Assembly: GCF_011745365.1 (NCBI RefSeq) | Contig: NW_024468919.1 | Location: forward strand, 744,001-808,000 | Direction: 5' to 3' | Origin: Cryphonectria parasitica EP155 | Lineage: Eukaryota > Ascomycota > Sordariomycetes > Diaporthales > Cryphonectriaceae | Length of the DNA: 64,000 bases | Part shown: positions 41,076 through 53,800 of the stretch, piece after piece | Numbering within the stretch: position 1 is the stretch's first letter | How the letters are laid out: the number at the start of each line of letters is the position of its first letter | The notes under the pieces: generated by a model | Databases searched by the model: none | What the model saw: only the letters and a program-made list of their open reading frames with translations | What the model was told of the DNA's origin: nothing | Translations under genes and position numbers: made by a program

Positions 41076-42737
41076 AGCAATACCCATGGGGCAATTTTTC
41101 AGTAGCACAGTGGGATTACGATAGAAATCAAAGGAAAAGAAACCTTAGCTTCTTTGTGAACAATACAGACCGATCGCAGTGCTATCAGAAGAAATATTTC
41201 GAAGTGCAAAGACGTCCCTTCTGGTCTATCCTCCTACAAAACTTTAGACTTCTTACACAGCGGTATTTCCTTTCTCAACCCAATCTAAATGGATTGCAAA
41301 ACCTCTCCATGTACATCGTCTCACTGTGGTAACTAGCTTGGCGCTGTCCGCAGTCACATCGACCACAGAGCACACATCACAATATGAACTCCATGCGTCA
41401 ATACCCACGCACTTATATGCAGTCGAGATTAAGACACCATATCTGCTGTAAGGTCATCATAGTTGATGACTTGAAATTGCTTAATACAGACAACATAATG
41501 ACTTGTTACTGAAACTATAGATCAATGCTGCTGAAATCACATCGAATATGGGAAGTGGGGGATGATGCAAGGGCAAAATGTCGAAAGGCAACGCTGCTGA
41601 TATTTCATGCCTCATCAATCCTTTGGTCTGGTCGGGATCAGCTTTCAGAAGCCATATTGTAGGAGTCGCTTGCCTTGCAGATGTAATAGCTTAAGTAGAG
41701 GGAGGTTGGAGCACACTTATTTTATGGCTAGTTCTCGAGTATAGGCAAGTACAATGACAGCAGATCATCGAACATGTATATACTGATCATTTCAGACTCT
41801 AGATTGCTGAAACTAGTCTTAGATATGTCTTCATTGAGAAGACTCGACACAGGCATAGAACATTTGCCTCTATCAGGAATCAAGCTGATCAGACATATCC
41901 GCCATATTGCGTGCTGAGTATGATCAAATGGTTTCCTGCAACGAGTGTTTCAAAAGGGTGCAACGTTCTAATACATACTTGGATGCGTGCTGTTGATCTG
42001 ATCATTCTCGGTTAAATATTTATGTGCTGTACACAAGTCTTCTTGATGTTGTAGTGGTGACTTGTCTTAGTATCATATTAAAGCCCCAAGCCTCCCTCTC
42101 TGGTGGGTTTTCCAGTACGCCTTCCAGAACCCTTGCCCCCTGAAGCACCCTAGACAGCCCCCTCATCCCCCACCCTGAGTACAGGGCCCCCTTGTGTGCC
42201 CGCGGTTCAGCCCCAGCTATCCCTTGCCAGCAAGCTGGGAGCTAGCACCTAATAGCATCAGACGAAAGCAAGCCCAATTCGTAAAGTGGCCTCTTTTGAG
42301 CTTGAACCCTTGGTCCATCCTGAACGCCTCAAATATTTCCAACCCCCTTTCTCCCATCCTTCTTGTTCGACACCCAACGAAGCTTCAGTTCTTGCTTCAA
42401 TCTTGGCTCCTGTGACAGCAAGATCGGCAGACCACGTCCAGGTCCTCTGTCTTGACTGTTTGGTACACTCACAATTTGTGTGCTGTCGCGAAACCCTCAT
42501 CCTCCTTGTTCGTCGACCGTCACCTGATGACGACCACCTTATAGACGACCCACTTCGCTTCTTGACACTCGTTCATAAACTTCTTTCTTTCCCTTTGGCA
42601 GCCTCTTCCTCTCCTCCCTCTTCCTGTTCTCCTTCCTCCTGTGCCACCACGAACGCCAAATCGCAACCTCGTACATCGCCCGAACCCGTCTCGTACGAAC
42701 GCGCCGCCGACCGTTACAAGCTTCATCGGCCGTCAGC
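41076..42737. other. Intergenic, no gene seen; promoter and leader of PMT2
   Basis: The first 1.1 kb are AT-rich with short frames only. From about 42070 the plus strand becomes pyrimidine-rich (CCCC and CTTTCTTTCCC runs), typical of promoters and long 5' leaders of well-expressed filamentous-fungal genes. No upstream coding exon is evident. Confidence 0.5.
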
Positions 42738-45700
42738 ATGGCTCGCCCAGCTGGCGCGAAGGAGCCCGCCTCTGCCGTTGCTCCCAACGGCAAGGCGAGG
42801 CAGCAGGAGGACTACACCTCTGAGGGTGTCGAAGACAACGACGTCTTCCTCCTTCCCATCTCCGACTATCAGGTCATGATCGGCGTGACCATTTTAGGAG
42901 CCATCGTTCGTCTCTTCCGCATTTACCAGCCTGACAGTGTCGTCTTCGACGAGGTCCAGTACGTGTTGTTCAGATGCGCGCGCGCTCTGTCTCCTCTCCC
43001 TCCCTCCCTTGGCTGGCGCGGTTTGAGCTGACACGTCTCTTTCTCCAGCTTCGGTGGCTTCGCCTCGAAATACATCAAGGGCAAGTTCTTCATGGACGTC
43101 CACCCCCCTCTGGCCAAACTCCTCATTACCCTCTTCGGCTGGCTCGCGGGCTTCGACGGCGACTTCGACTTCAAGGAGATCGGGATGGACTATGTGGAGC
43201 CCAATGTTCCTTACGTTGCCATGAGGGCATTCCCCGCCATTTGCGGCATTCTTCTCGTACCTACCATGTTCCTCACCTTGAAGGCTGCGGGCTGCCGCAC
43301 CTTCACAGCTGCCATGGGAGCCGGTCTGATCATCTTTGGTAAGTTGTTGAGCCGCCTGGCATTTGGTGACATTGCGCTGATCATCATTGTTCTTTTGTGT
43401 AGAGAATGGTTTGTTGACCCAAGCTCGCCTGATCCTCCTCGACTCGCCTCTTGTCCTGGCCACGGCCTTCACCGCCATGTCGTTTGTCTCCTTCACGAAT
43501 CAACATGAATTGGGACCTACCAAGGCCTTCCAGGCAAGCTGGTGGTTCTGGCTAGTCATGACGGGTCTGGGTTTGGGTATCACCTTTAGCATCAAATGGG
43601 TCGGTCTCTTCACGATCGCGTGGGTCGGATCCTTGACCCTGGTTCAGCTTTGGGTGCTCCTTGGCGACACCAAGACCGTCACGATTGTGAGTTCCTCGTC
43701 CCGATAGTGTCGTTTTAAGGGAAGGTGTTCAGCTACTGACAATGCCCTCAGCGCGTGTTTGCCAAACACTTCATGGCGCGCGTCTTCTGCCTGGTCGTGC
43801 TCCCGGCCACCTTCTACCTGGCCATGTTCGCGATACACTTTGCCTGTCTCGTCAATCCTGGAGAGGGAGACGGTTTCATGAGCTCCGAGTTCCAGTCTAC
43901 CCTGAACTCCAAGGGCATGCAGGATGTCCCTGTGGACGTGCTCATGGGCAGCAGGGTCTCTATCCGCCACGTCAACACGCAAGGTGGCTACCTCCACTCT
44001 CATCCTCTCATGTACCCGACCGGCAGCAAGCAACAACAGATTACCCTTTACCCACACAAGGACGAGAACAACCTGTGGCTCCTGGAGAACCAGACCCAAC
44101 CGCTGGATATCAATGGCGAGCCCATCAACGGCACTGACGCCTGGGATAAGCTGGACGAGCCTGCCTACATCAAGGATGGTGATGTCGTCCGTATCTACCA
44201 CTTAGCTACCCACCGCCGCGTCCACTCGCACGATGTTCGACCTCCGGTCACCGAGGCTGATTGGCAGAACGAGGTCTCCGCCTACGGGTACGAAGGGTTC
44301 GAGGGTGACGCAAATGACTACTTCCGTGTCGAGATTGTCGAGAAGCAGTCCAAGGCTGGGCCGGCGCGGGAGCGGCTCCGCACCATCGAGACCAAGTTCA
44401 AGCTGGTCCACATCATGACTGGCTGTGTTTTGTTCTCTCACAAGGTGAAGTTGCCAGAGTGGGCATCAGAGCAGCAAGAGGTCACCTGCGCCCGGGGTGG
44501 TACCCTTCCTAACAGCCTGTGGTATATCGAGTCCAATGAGCACCCTATGCTTGGTCCGGACTCGGAGAAGGTCAACTATGAGAACCCCGGCTTCTTTGGC
44601 AAGTTCTTGGAGCTGCAGCAGGTCATGTGGAAGACCAACGCCGGCCTCGTTGAGTCCCATGCGTGGGACTCTCGCCCTGGCTCGTGGCCCATCCTGCGAC
44701 GAGGCATCAACTTCTGGGGTAAGAACCACCGGCAGGTTTATCTTATGGGCAACCCAGTCATCTGGTGGACCTCGACCCTCGCTGTTGCCGTCTATGTCCT
44801 TATCAAGGGCATCGCCGTCCTCCGGTGGCAGAGAAGCTGCAATGACTACTCCAACACAACGTTCAAGCGGTTCGACTACGAGATCGGAATGTCGGTGCTG
44901 GGCTGGGCATTCCACTACTTCCCCTTCTACCTGATGCAGCGCCAGCTCTTCCTGCACCACTACTTCCCAGCCTTGGTTTTCGCCATCATCGCGCTGTGCC
45001 AGTTCTTCGACTTCGTGACAGCTCGTGCGCCGATTTCGGTCATTCGTGAGAACCCAGTCATCAACAAGACCGCGACCGTCAGCTTCCTGGTCGTGTCTGC
45101 TGCAGTGTTCATGCTGTATTCACCCCTCGCGTATGGCAACATGTGGACCAAGAACGAGTGCCAGCGTGTCAAACTATTCGACACTTGGGACTTTGACTGC
45201 AATACGTTCTTCAGCAACGTAAGTAGCTTTGCTCCAGAGTTGATACCCTCCAGAAAGCTGCCCCAGAGGAAGCGTTCATAAGAATACAAGAAGGGTTCCC
45301 CCAAAAAGAAGGATCTTGGGAGTTGAACAACGAGCGAGTGCTCGCAGAGTCGTCGCCAACGCCTTGCTTTGGTGTACATCAGATTGCGTGCGTCTTGCGA
45401 ACCTGGAAGTCCTATAGACGGCAAGGGGGCAAATCGACATCTGTGGTTTCTCAGAGCCAGACACAGACGCAAAAGGAACTTTCTTGTTTCTGCTCCTTCT
45501 TTGGGTATCGAAGCACTCCCTCGCAATCTCTTTTTGTGTGCGCATACCTTGGTCGTCGTTGAGTTGGCTAACAATGATCTCGTGACAGTATGACCAGTAC
45601 AGCGGCGTGCGAAAGGCGGCCGTGGCGTCGACCAGTGCAGCAGTGAATTCGGACGCTCCAGCGGGGGGTGAAGAAGGTCTCCAGGCCGGTGACGACGCGC

Positions 45701-46122
45701 AAAAGCCCCTGCATGACCATGATGAGTTCTTCAAGAATGCAGGTATCAGTGGCGCCCCCATACCACCTGGGCAGCGCCTCGTCAAGCGTGAGGAACGCAT
45801 CGAGTATCGTGATCAGGATGGCAACATTCTCGACGAGGAGCAGCTCAAGGCACTCGAGGGCAAAGTAGAGTTCAAGACACGCTACGAGACCCGCACCCGC
45901 GTGCTCGACGCCGATGGGAACGAGGTGGAGGTCGCCGCCGGGGTGGCCCCTCCGCACCCTGATGTCGAGGGCGTCGACTCCAAGACGATCAAGGAGCGGG
46001 GCGAGCGTGACGAGTCTATTCCGCCTGCCAAGGAGAGCGTCGAGGGGGATCATGAGGCGCGGGCCAAGCAGCCCAAGCCTGCTAGCGAGAAGAAGGAGGC
46101 AAGCAGCCGGTCGGGCTCATAG
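42738..46122 (+). CDS. PMT2: Dolichyl-phosphate-mannose protein mannosyltransferase, PMT2 class
   Basis: Five exons, 42738-42958, 43049-43338, 43403-43686, 43752-45218 and 45589-46122, give 931 residues. This ER multi-spanning enzyme transfers mannose from dolichyl phosphate mannose to Ser/Thr of secretory proteins, usually as a Pmt1-Pmt2 heterodimer. The first luminal loop carries VVFDEVHFGGFASKYI, with the catalytic Asp-Glu, and FFMDVHPPLAKLL. MIR repeats lie in the central luminal loop (GGYLHSHPLMYPTG, VVRIYHLATHRRVHSH, TGCVLFSHKVKLPEW). C-terminal membrane helices run through GWAFHYFPFYLMQRQLFLHH. YTSEGVEDNDVFLLPISDYQ at the start is typical of the PMT2 class. The last intron (45219-45588, 370 nt) is far longer than the other three (64-90 nt). 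It leads into a hydrophilic tail of about 177 residues starting YDQYSG. Confidence 0.95.
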
Positions 46123-46153
46123 ACAGCAAAACAGCCTGGCTTATCTGAGCGGG

Positions 46154-46200
46154 CTTCTTCTTCTTCTTCTTCTTCTTCTTCTTCTTCTTCTTCTTCTTCT
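46154..46200. repeat. (TTC)n microsatellite in the PMT2 3' flank
   Basis: About fifteen uninterrupted TTC units begin some 30 bases after the PMT2 stop codon, probably in the 3' untranslated region. Confidence 0.95.
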
Positions 46201-47031
46201 TTCCACTTGTAGGGGGTTGACTTGTGGTGTTTTAGGCGAAGGGTGTACGATACCAAAATCCCTACTGCTCTCCAATACAATCCAGGGAAGGTGTGGGTAG
46301 TAGCAAGAAAGGGAACAGGAAGTTTCAGAGCATGGGATTTGGCTGGGAAAATAATCAAACACCCAGAATTCATACCACGGTTGTGTATTTTCTCAACTTG
46401 CGTGGGCTCTTTTCACTGAGATAAAGCGAGAAATCTAGACTGGAGGGACCTCCTCATGCTGTATTTGGTGTCTCTCCCTGGTAGCTTTCCACAGGCTGTC
46501 TCTTGGCTTCTACAACACTCTTTTAGAGTTTCGTAAATGGCACAAGTATGCGAGCATGACTGTATGGGGACCATTTGCCTAGAGGAGACTTGATAGAATC
46601 CACCTTCTCACCAGGATAAAAATGCCTTCTATGGTGATGTGTATATTTTTTGGTTTCTTTTATTTTTGGGTATCTATTTGCATGATGCCCCGTCCCAACA
46701 CCCAAGCAGCAACATTGCTGCTAATGTCCATTACCCTCTTGAAGATCTCATGCCGGACCTGGCCCCCCCGGTCTCGAGGCTCCGACCTGGCTCCTGATGA
46801 GCGAGAAACATGGTGGCGGCAGCAGCAGTGCATAAACAACTTCCTCAGATGTCCGGCCCGTGATCTTTTCGTCTCTTTGGAAATCTGAGCATCGTATACA
46901 GTATGCACAAGAGTCTTTGAGCAGCCACGCGATTGTGTCTTTTGCTCCTCTTTCTCTCCCCCTCTTCCTCTTTTTCCTCAGTACAGTCGCCTTTGTTTTT
47001 CCCTGCCGGCGGCCCCGCCATACGCGGTCTA
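46201..47031. other. Intergenic between convergent genes, no gene seen
   Basis: Contains the 3' flanks of PMT2 and LSM7, which face each other. No supported frame. Confidence 0.5.
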
Positions 47032-47633
47032 TCAGACGGCTTCCTCATCATCGGCGACAAAAGGGTTTTTTATCTCCTCGGATCCGGACATGGGATGGAT
47101 CAGGGCGATGACGGTGCCCCGGAAGACGGCCAGACCCAGCGGGCGGGTGGTCACGTTGCCGTCGTCGTCGCGCATGGTCTCCCGGACATCGTCGAGGACG
47201 AGATTCATGAGCTGATCGAAGCCCTTGAGGGTGCCGATGGCTGTTTTTGTTGCGAGACGGGGACAATAGTCAGCCCCAGAGGAGGAAGAAGAAGAGGAGG
47301 AGGAGGAGGAGGAGGAGGAGGAGGAGGAAAAGAGAACAACTCACCTTCCCGTCCACCGGTAAACTTGACCCTAATCTCCTGATCCAAATACTTGTTCAGG
47401 TCCAGGATGTTCTCCTTCTTGAAAGCAGCCCGGTCGCCTTTGGAGCCGCTGCCGCTGCCGCCTTCGCCGTGACCCTGCTCCCTGTGGTGCTGTCCTCCTC
47501 CTCGGCCGCCGCGGTGGTGTTGTTGGTGGTGATGACCACCCCCGCCACGGCCTCGGAAATTACCTGCGCCTCTGCCGCCACGGTGTCCGCGGTTGCTGGG
47601 GGCATTAGTGCTGTTGTCAGTGTTGTCGGCCAT
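47032..47633 (-). CDS. LSM7: U6 snRNA-associated Sm-like protein LSm7
   Basis: Two exons, 47633-47345 and 47240-47032, give 165 residues. The Sm fold is complete: ENILDLNKYLDQEIRVKFTG (Sm1 start), GREAIGTLKGFDQLMNLVL with the RNA-contacting DQLMN, and PLGLAVFRGTVIALIHP (Sm2 with RG). LSm7 is part of the LSm2-8 ring on U6 snRNA and the LSm1-7 ring in mRNA decay. The LSm fold is preceded by a 70-residue head of RGG and His/Gln-rich repeats (HRGGRGAGNFRGRGGGG, HHHQQHHRGGRGGG), roughly doubling the length found in animals; RGG tails bind RNA and are often arginine-methylated. The 104-nt intron holds a (GGA)n run beside its donor. Confidence 0.93.
47281..47328. repeat. (GGA)n microsatellite in the LSM7 intron
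   Basis: A purine run ending in about eleven GGA units, inside the LSM7 intron and close to its 5' splice site; the transcript carries it as a (TCC)n pyrimidine tract. Confidence 0.9.
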
Positions 47634-48702
47634 GGCTTGTATTTTCTCTCTGTCTGTATGTCTGTGTCTTTCTTTCGCTGTGGGTGTGTATGGGTGTCTC
47701 GTAGCTGCGCGTGGTGGAGTGGAAATGTGCTGAGGTTACTTGATTGGGCTTCTCGGTTGCTTGTTTGGCTTAATATATGCCAGCCAGGTAGTGAATGTAT
47801 GTTAGGAGTGGTTTAGCTCTTATGCGCTGGTTGAAGGTGAAGAGATGGACAGATGGCCAAGGGAGAACCAGGTTGCGCGCGCGTCGAGGTTTGATTGATT
47901 CAAGCTTGATGAGCTTTCTTCCCGCGTTCTTGATCCTGGCCTAGGGCGGGGGAGGGAGGACCCGGCGAGGTGGGGCAGCAGTGAGGTACCGCTGTGAGTA
48001 TTGGATACAGTGCTGGCCCATAGGGGGTGGAGGGGCAGCGGTACCTCCACAGCAGTATCCCCTGACCACTGTGAAAGCTTTGATTGCAACAAAACAACAT
48101 ATCTCGACACCAACCACAGCAGCTCTCTCTTTTCTCTCTCTTTGCAATTCTATTTGCATATATTTCGACATCCTGCCTCAATGAAAGTCCTAGCTACGAC
48201 CAAAGACACGCTGCAATACAGCATCATGCCAGTGCCATGAAGGCGCCGCCGCGCTGTCCTAACTGGCGATACGCAACCTCTTTTTCTTTACTGAGTGAGA
48301 GGGTTGAAGAGATGGCTAGACAAGTTCCAGCTCCCAACATAGAGTAAATTGGAACAGGCTAATCACCCTTCCTACCTCAGAGTGAAAGGAGGGGGGGGGG
48401 GGGGGGGGAATTCGAAAGAACAAAAAGAGTATGAAGAAATATAACTTTCTAGACGATCGTTCAAATTCCCTGGGTCCATCTCCCTTCATACTTGTAAGTT
48501 GAAATCACAGAAAGAAAAAAAAACAAGACGCTAAGTGCGATGACCTTGCAGATAATCATACGAATTCCCTCGACACACATGAGTCGCTGGCAGTGGTTGC
48601 TCTGTGTACAAGCACAGGATAAGAATCCATCATCAGCCCCGTGGTCTCCTCTTCCTAACAGTAAAACGGCAGGAGAGAGACAGGAGAGAGAGAAAGAGAG
48701 GC
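47634..48702. other. Intergenic, G-tract, no gene seen
   Basis: Holds the LSM7 promoter side and the 3' flank of the next minus-strand gene. A near-continuous G run lies at about 48390-48409. No supported frame. Confidence 0.5.
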
Positions 48703-49805
48703 TTAGAAGAACTTGCTCGTCATGGGGCTCGACCGGCCATCGTAATGAACCTGGCACTGGTCCACCGAAAACCACCACTCCAGCCCACCCCTAAAGTTGA
48801 CCTCGAACCATTTGATGTCGTAGGGGTCGGCATCCTTGTTAGGTGGCTCCGAGAACTCGACTGTCTGCACCGAGATGCCCTTGTGCACGGCCGCGAAGCC
48901 CAGCCACATGCTGCAGCCCCTGAGGGAGGAAACATGCTTGGGCTCACCCTTGATGCAGTCGAGTCGCACCTCGCCCACGCACCCCTCGGTCCCGTCCGAG
49001 TATTTGAAGAGCAGGCCGCTGACCCGTGCGTCCTTGGGCGATCGCAGGCATACCTTGACCTCCTGGACGTCATCCAGCCGTGCGTACGAGTAGAAATAAT
49101 GCTGAAGCGAGGTGGCGTCCGGGTGTTCCGACATGGGCGTCGGCAGAGTGGGTGGTGGTCCGCTGGCACCCGGTTTCGACGTCTCAAAGGCCAACTTGCT
49201 GATGCCGTGCTGGCACTGGTCATAGTACATGGTGGAGGGGCCCGGCTGGACGGGGCGGTCGAGCTCGGCCCACTTCACCTGGTCAAAATGTTGGCCCTTG
49301 AGCTGGGTCCCGAACTGGAGGTTGCGGCCCTGGTCTGTCTGGAACACGAGGGCGGTGTGCCGGTCAAACTGGCCAAAGCGCTTCCAGATATTGGTGACAA
49401 CCTCGCCGGGCTGGAGGGGCACGTAAATCCATACGCCACGCTCCCGCCGGCCCATGATGTTGGCATAGAATGAACTGTCCTCGTCGGGCGTGTGAGCGTG
49501 GATGGCCAGGATGCGGCGGTTCCAGCAGATGGAATAGGCCGTGACCTGCGGCGCGTTGACCTGGACGGGGACCATGCGTGTCGGACCGGTGGTTGTGCGA
49601 GGGGTGAAGCCCGTTAGCAGGTCGACGAACCGTGCATTGTCGACGACCGAGCGAGGCGTGGGCCACAGTATGTCAGGTCCAAACTGGTTGGCAAAAACGT
49701 ACTCTGGGCAGATGACACCTCGCGTCTTGATGCCCTGCGTTTCCCAGAACAATCCCCCATTCAATCCATGTCAGCAAGTGAACAAGATACAGGAAGAAGA
49801 ACAAG

Positions 49806-49859
<54 letters not shown>

Positions 49860-50831
49860 AGAAGGAGTGAGAGAGATGGAGAGAGAGAGAAGGAGTGAGA
49901 GAGAAGGAGGAAAGCTCACATCAGACAGTGCATCCATTCTGGTTCGGTAAGGAGGAACTTCCTGGGACCTCCACCAGAGGCCAGGCTGGGCAGAGGTAAT
50001 GGGTGGGTGCCGAGACTGGCCAAAGACAACCTGTACCACGCCTAGGTGGTTCAGACAGGTGTATACGGTATCGATCAGCTGTCCCGGCACGGGGCGGTAG
50101 ACGAGCCGGTCCTCGATGCTGATGCGCCGGTTGGACAGGGACGAGATGTACCTGACGCCCTCATAACGAATATTGCCGGCCCAGACCTCGCCAGAGGGGG
50201 CAAAGGCCATGAAGCTGTTCAGATCGACCTGGTCGTTCAGGGTGCTGAGCCTCGCGACCGCATACTCGGGCACCAGATAGCGGGCCACATTGCGCCGCAG
50301 CTCCGTGGGCAGGGTGCCCAGCTCCGGCACGGCGCGGGCCAGGGTGACCGGGTCCATCCTGTCCCAACAGGCCATCAGGTTGTGCAGGAGCCAGTCGTAG
50401 CGCTCGTTATCCTGCTCGACCGACGGCTCCCAGGTGAAGCCCGCCAACCGGAGGACGTGGTAGGCCTGGCCCTTGAGCACCCGGAGACAGGTCGCATGGC
50501 AGGCCGGGGACACGCCGTCAGGGTGCGCGCAGTCGGCCCGGCACAGCGAGTACACGAATCCGTCGGGCAGGTCGACGAACTCGCTGGTGGTGCTGCACGG
50601 GAATCGGCGCGTGAACTTGCCATCACTTCGGGCTGTTGTTTTTTTTTTCCGGGGGGGGGCCAGTGTTAGCCACGAGACCAGGGAAATTGTGGATGGATGG
50701 ATTGGAATCTGGAACGTGCCTGCGACGATGTACTCCCCCTCAGAAACCAGGAATCTGCAGAGGCTGCAGCGGCGGAGGATGCATCGGGATTCCGACTGCC
50801 AGCCACGGCCTTCACTGAGCGGAAGGGACAT
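48703..50831 (-). CDS. F-box-like fungal protein with Cys-rich N-terminus
   Basis: Two certain exon blocks, 50831-49920 and 49734-48703, lie around a 185-nt intron that contains a long (GA/CT)n run. They give 647 residues, or 618 if the in-frame 50719-50633 segment is removed as a GC-AG intron (donor GCACGT, branch site CTAAC, acceptor ACAG). The N-terminus has CSLC and a Cys-rich stretch (LCRADCAHP, ACHATCLRVL) that could bind zinc. An F-box-like helix pair follows (LPTELRRNVARYLVPEYAVA). The C-terminal half has beta-type text (RRILAIHAHTPD, YFYSYARLDDVQEV, RVSGLLFKYSDGTEGCVGEV) like the uncharacterised C-terminal region of many fungal F-box proteins. If so it would pair with Skp1 in a ubiquitin ligase; that is inference. 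Confidence 0.65.
49807..49856. repeat. (GA)n microsatellite inside an intron
   Basis: About 25 GA units with interrupted extensions to about 49900, inside the intron of the F-box-like gene. On the transcribed strand it is a (CT)n pyrimidine tract near the intron middle. Confidence 0.95.
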
Positions 50832-53800
50832 GGTGGTTTGCTGATTCGTATGTATGTGGGCAGTGTGTATGTGTGTGTCTGTCTGTAAAGAAGCCGATGA
50901 AGAAGAACGAGATGATGCTGACGATGTGATGATGGTGGTAGTGAAGAATATACGAACTTCAGGGCCTCCTCATCTAGGGCGGGGTGAGACCGTGTTAAAA
51001 TATATACTTGCATTTTTGTCTATAGCAGACAAATAGGTAAAGTGTATACTGGCCGGTTTGTGTGCAATGGATGGGTTTGGCTTGGGATGAACTGAGATCC
51101 CTTGCTTCCCAAGAGCCAAAAGCTGTGAAACATGAACGGTATACTCATTCATGTGTACGTCCCGTCCCGTCTCTCATTCCACTGATCTTCTTCCTTTTTC
51201 TTCTCGGGATCTAGTGATCTATTGTTGTCCCCCCCCCCCCTGGCGTCTTGTGATCCCACAACAAGACAGACCAGTTGATCTCTTTTCTCCTCTTTCTTCT
51301 GTCTCCCTAGTAACTGTCCATCCATCCATCCCTCCCCCATGGCAACATACACAAACACACACACATATATACAGGTGGTAAGGCCTGCGTGCGCTGGGAT
51401 CCTTGGAACATCCGCTCAAGCCGGGAGAGGGGCAAGGGAGACCAACATGTCTCACTTTTTTGTTTTCCAGGTTTAACCGGTAGTGATAAGTCTTGTACAA
51501 CAACAACACCCCCATTACGGCGGGCCAAAGCTATCTTCCCCGGGGGAGGGGGGGAGGCCACTTGCTGGTACGTACCACGATCGTTGCACGCTCTTGTGGC
51601 CTGGTTTTTGTCGATCGGGGGTTGTACGAGAGCACGGGGAAGGAAATGGGGTTCGGCCCGTGAATGAGCGGGTCCATCTTCCCCCCCCCCCCCCCCTTCA
51701 AGAGCGATTGTCTAGCTTCGAGACACTTGCAGGATAGAATGAACACCAGCGGGACACAAATCTTTGAAGGTTGAACTGCTTGCGTACATGAGTGGGGGGG
51801 GGGGGGCAACAAACCAGGTGTAGACAGGGTACTTTTGTCATCTTTTCAGACATGTATACTTCTCGTTCGCACATGGGAAAAGGAAAAGAGGGGGGGGGGG
51901 GCGGACGACAGAGGAGATCTAGATTTCATCTCACCGCTTGAATGATGAACGGATGATGAGACCTCAAAGACAAGGAGAGAGAATGGCAGCAGCAGCAACA
52001 GCAGCAGAAACAACAGCAGCAAGACCACACACGGCATGTAGCGCATTATTTGTTTGTGCTTTTCCCTTTTCCTTTTCCCTGGAAAAACCAATCCTCTCGC
52101 CAACCATAGAAATGGAGCATGTAATTATCAGTATGTTTAATAGTGGTGGAAGAAGAGTGCGTGCTGTAATGTTGGTTGTTTCATGCCCCTCTGATCTGGC
52201 AAATTCCTAGCGTTGAGCACAACATGTACTGCATACTTCACTTGCCGACCTCGTATCTTGAGCTGTGGTAAGAACTCCTCTCGTGACAATTGCATTCCTG
52301 GTTTCACCCTTTCTTTTTCTTCTTCGTATGCCGTTGGTCAGGTAGGGCAAATAATGAGCACTATCCAACATAGGGAATTCCTCATGTCAATCGAAAGAAA
52401 CAACCATAAACTAACAGGCACACACCTTGTCCAGACTGGCCATGACTGGATCGATGTTCGATTACACTCACTCACTCCCCGTGCCTCTCCATGACCCGAG
52501 ACGTTCCCTCGCGAGATTGCCATCTGCTGCCATCGAGTCCATGTTATGAACGAGGGCAAAAGTGTTCGTATTGATCAGGCTTCCTCGTAATCCCAGAGAC
52601 GAAGAGAAAGAGAGGGGAAGAGAAGAAAAAAGAGGGGGGGGGAGGGAGGGACTAAGCTATCAAGCTGGTGGCTGGTGGTTGTTGATGGTGTAGTCGGCCA
52701 TTCATTAAGCGACAACCCTTGCACGTCGCAGACTGATTAAAAACTTCGTAATGTTCACGCCACTGCAGCGTTTAGGCCCCCCCCACCCCCTGCAAAGGTA
52801 AGGTGTTTAGGGAGATCACCACAGTATGGGAGAGAGGGCCACCGTATGTAGCTCTCAGTTGCACGGGAGCTGCGAGAGAAGGAGGGGTCGAGAGAAAGAG
52901 AGAGCGTGGGAAATAACCCGGCCATGGCAACATGCTTCTGGTGAGCTCGCTTTGCCAGTGTCAGATTGTGGCGGCAGCTAAGAGGATCATTCTCTCCTCC
53001 TCCCAATGTAACGGCAGCGCGGGGTGTGTGTGTGTGTGTGGAAAAGTAAAATGGAGGTGCGTTGCTCAGGTTGTTCCATGTCACACCGATGTTGGGCATC
53101 AAGACGAGGGAGCATGGAGGACATGGAAGAGGAGGAGGACAGCTACCAGTCAGGTAAGCATTCGCAACGAGTGCAGGCACGCTGTCCCCGTCGCCCGCAA
53201 CCGCATTCAAACCGTTCCGTAGCGAAAAATAGCACGTGCTATCTTCCCAAGGCTTGTTCATTATGTACAGAGCCCGCTGAGCATACTTGAGTATGCAAAT
53301 GCACTCGTGTAAGTGTCCAAGGGGCCCCTTCCTCTCTCTCTCCCTTCTCTTCTCTAACATTCCTGTGTCAGTATTCTACTCCTTCTCTCTGCTCTAAATC
53401 AGATAAATCAATCAGCAACGAGCGGTTCTGGACTATAGGACGGGGCAAAAGAATATGACGACTTCGTTCTCAGCGGGGGCGGAAGGGGGAAGATGTTCCT
53501 ACAATACAACGAACACATGGACAGTGTGTGTCTGTACAACACTCTATCAAATAAGCCTGCTGCCCTCACATCATGTCCTTCTAAATCCAAGGAGACATGT
53601 CAGTAAAGCCTCCAAAATGCCAGATATGAGTAGCAACTGCTTCGCTATCGGCCTTCTTCCAGATGTGAACTACGTCTAGTAGTCTTGTACGTTAGTCGTA
53701 AGAAAAGGAAGTATGAAGAATATTATGAAAAAGAAGAGAGGTCATGAGCTATACCTAGGTACTACCTAGAACAGGTTGCTGAATTAATCAATATTATGAG

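Noticed and set aside
48604..49473. A 289-codon plus-strand frame
   Set aside because: Antisense shadow of the F-box-like gene; no motif of its own.
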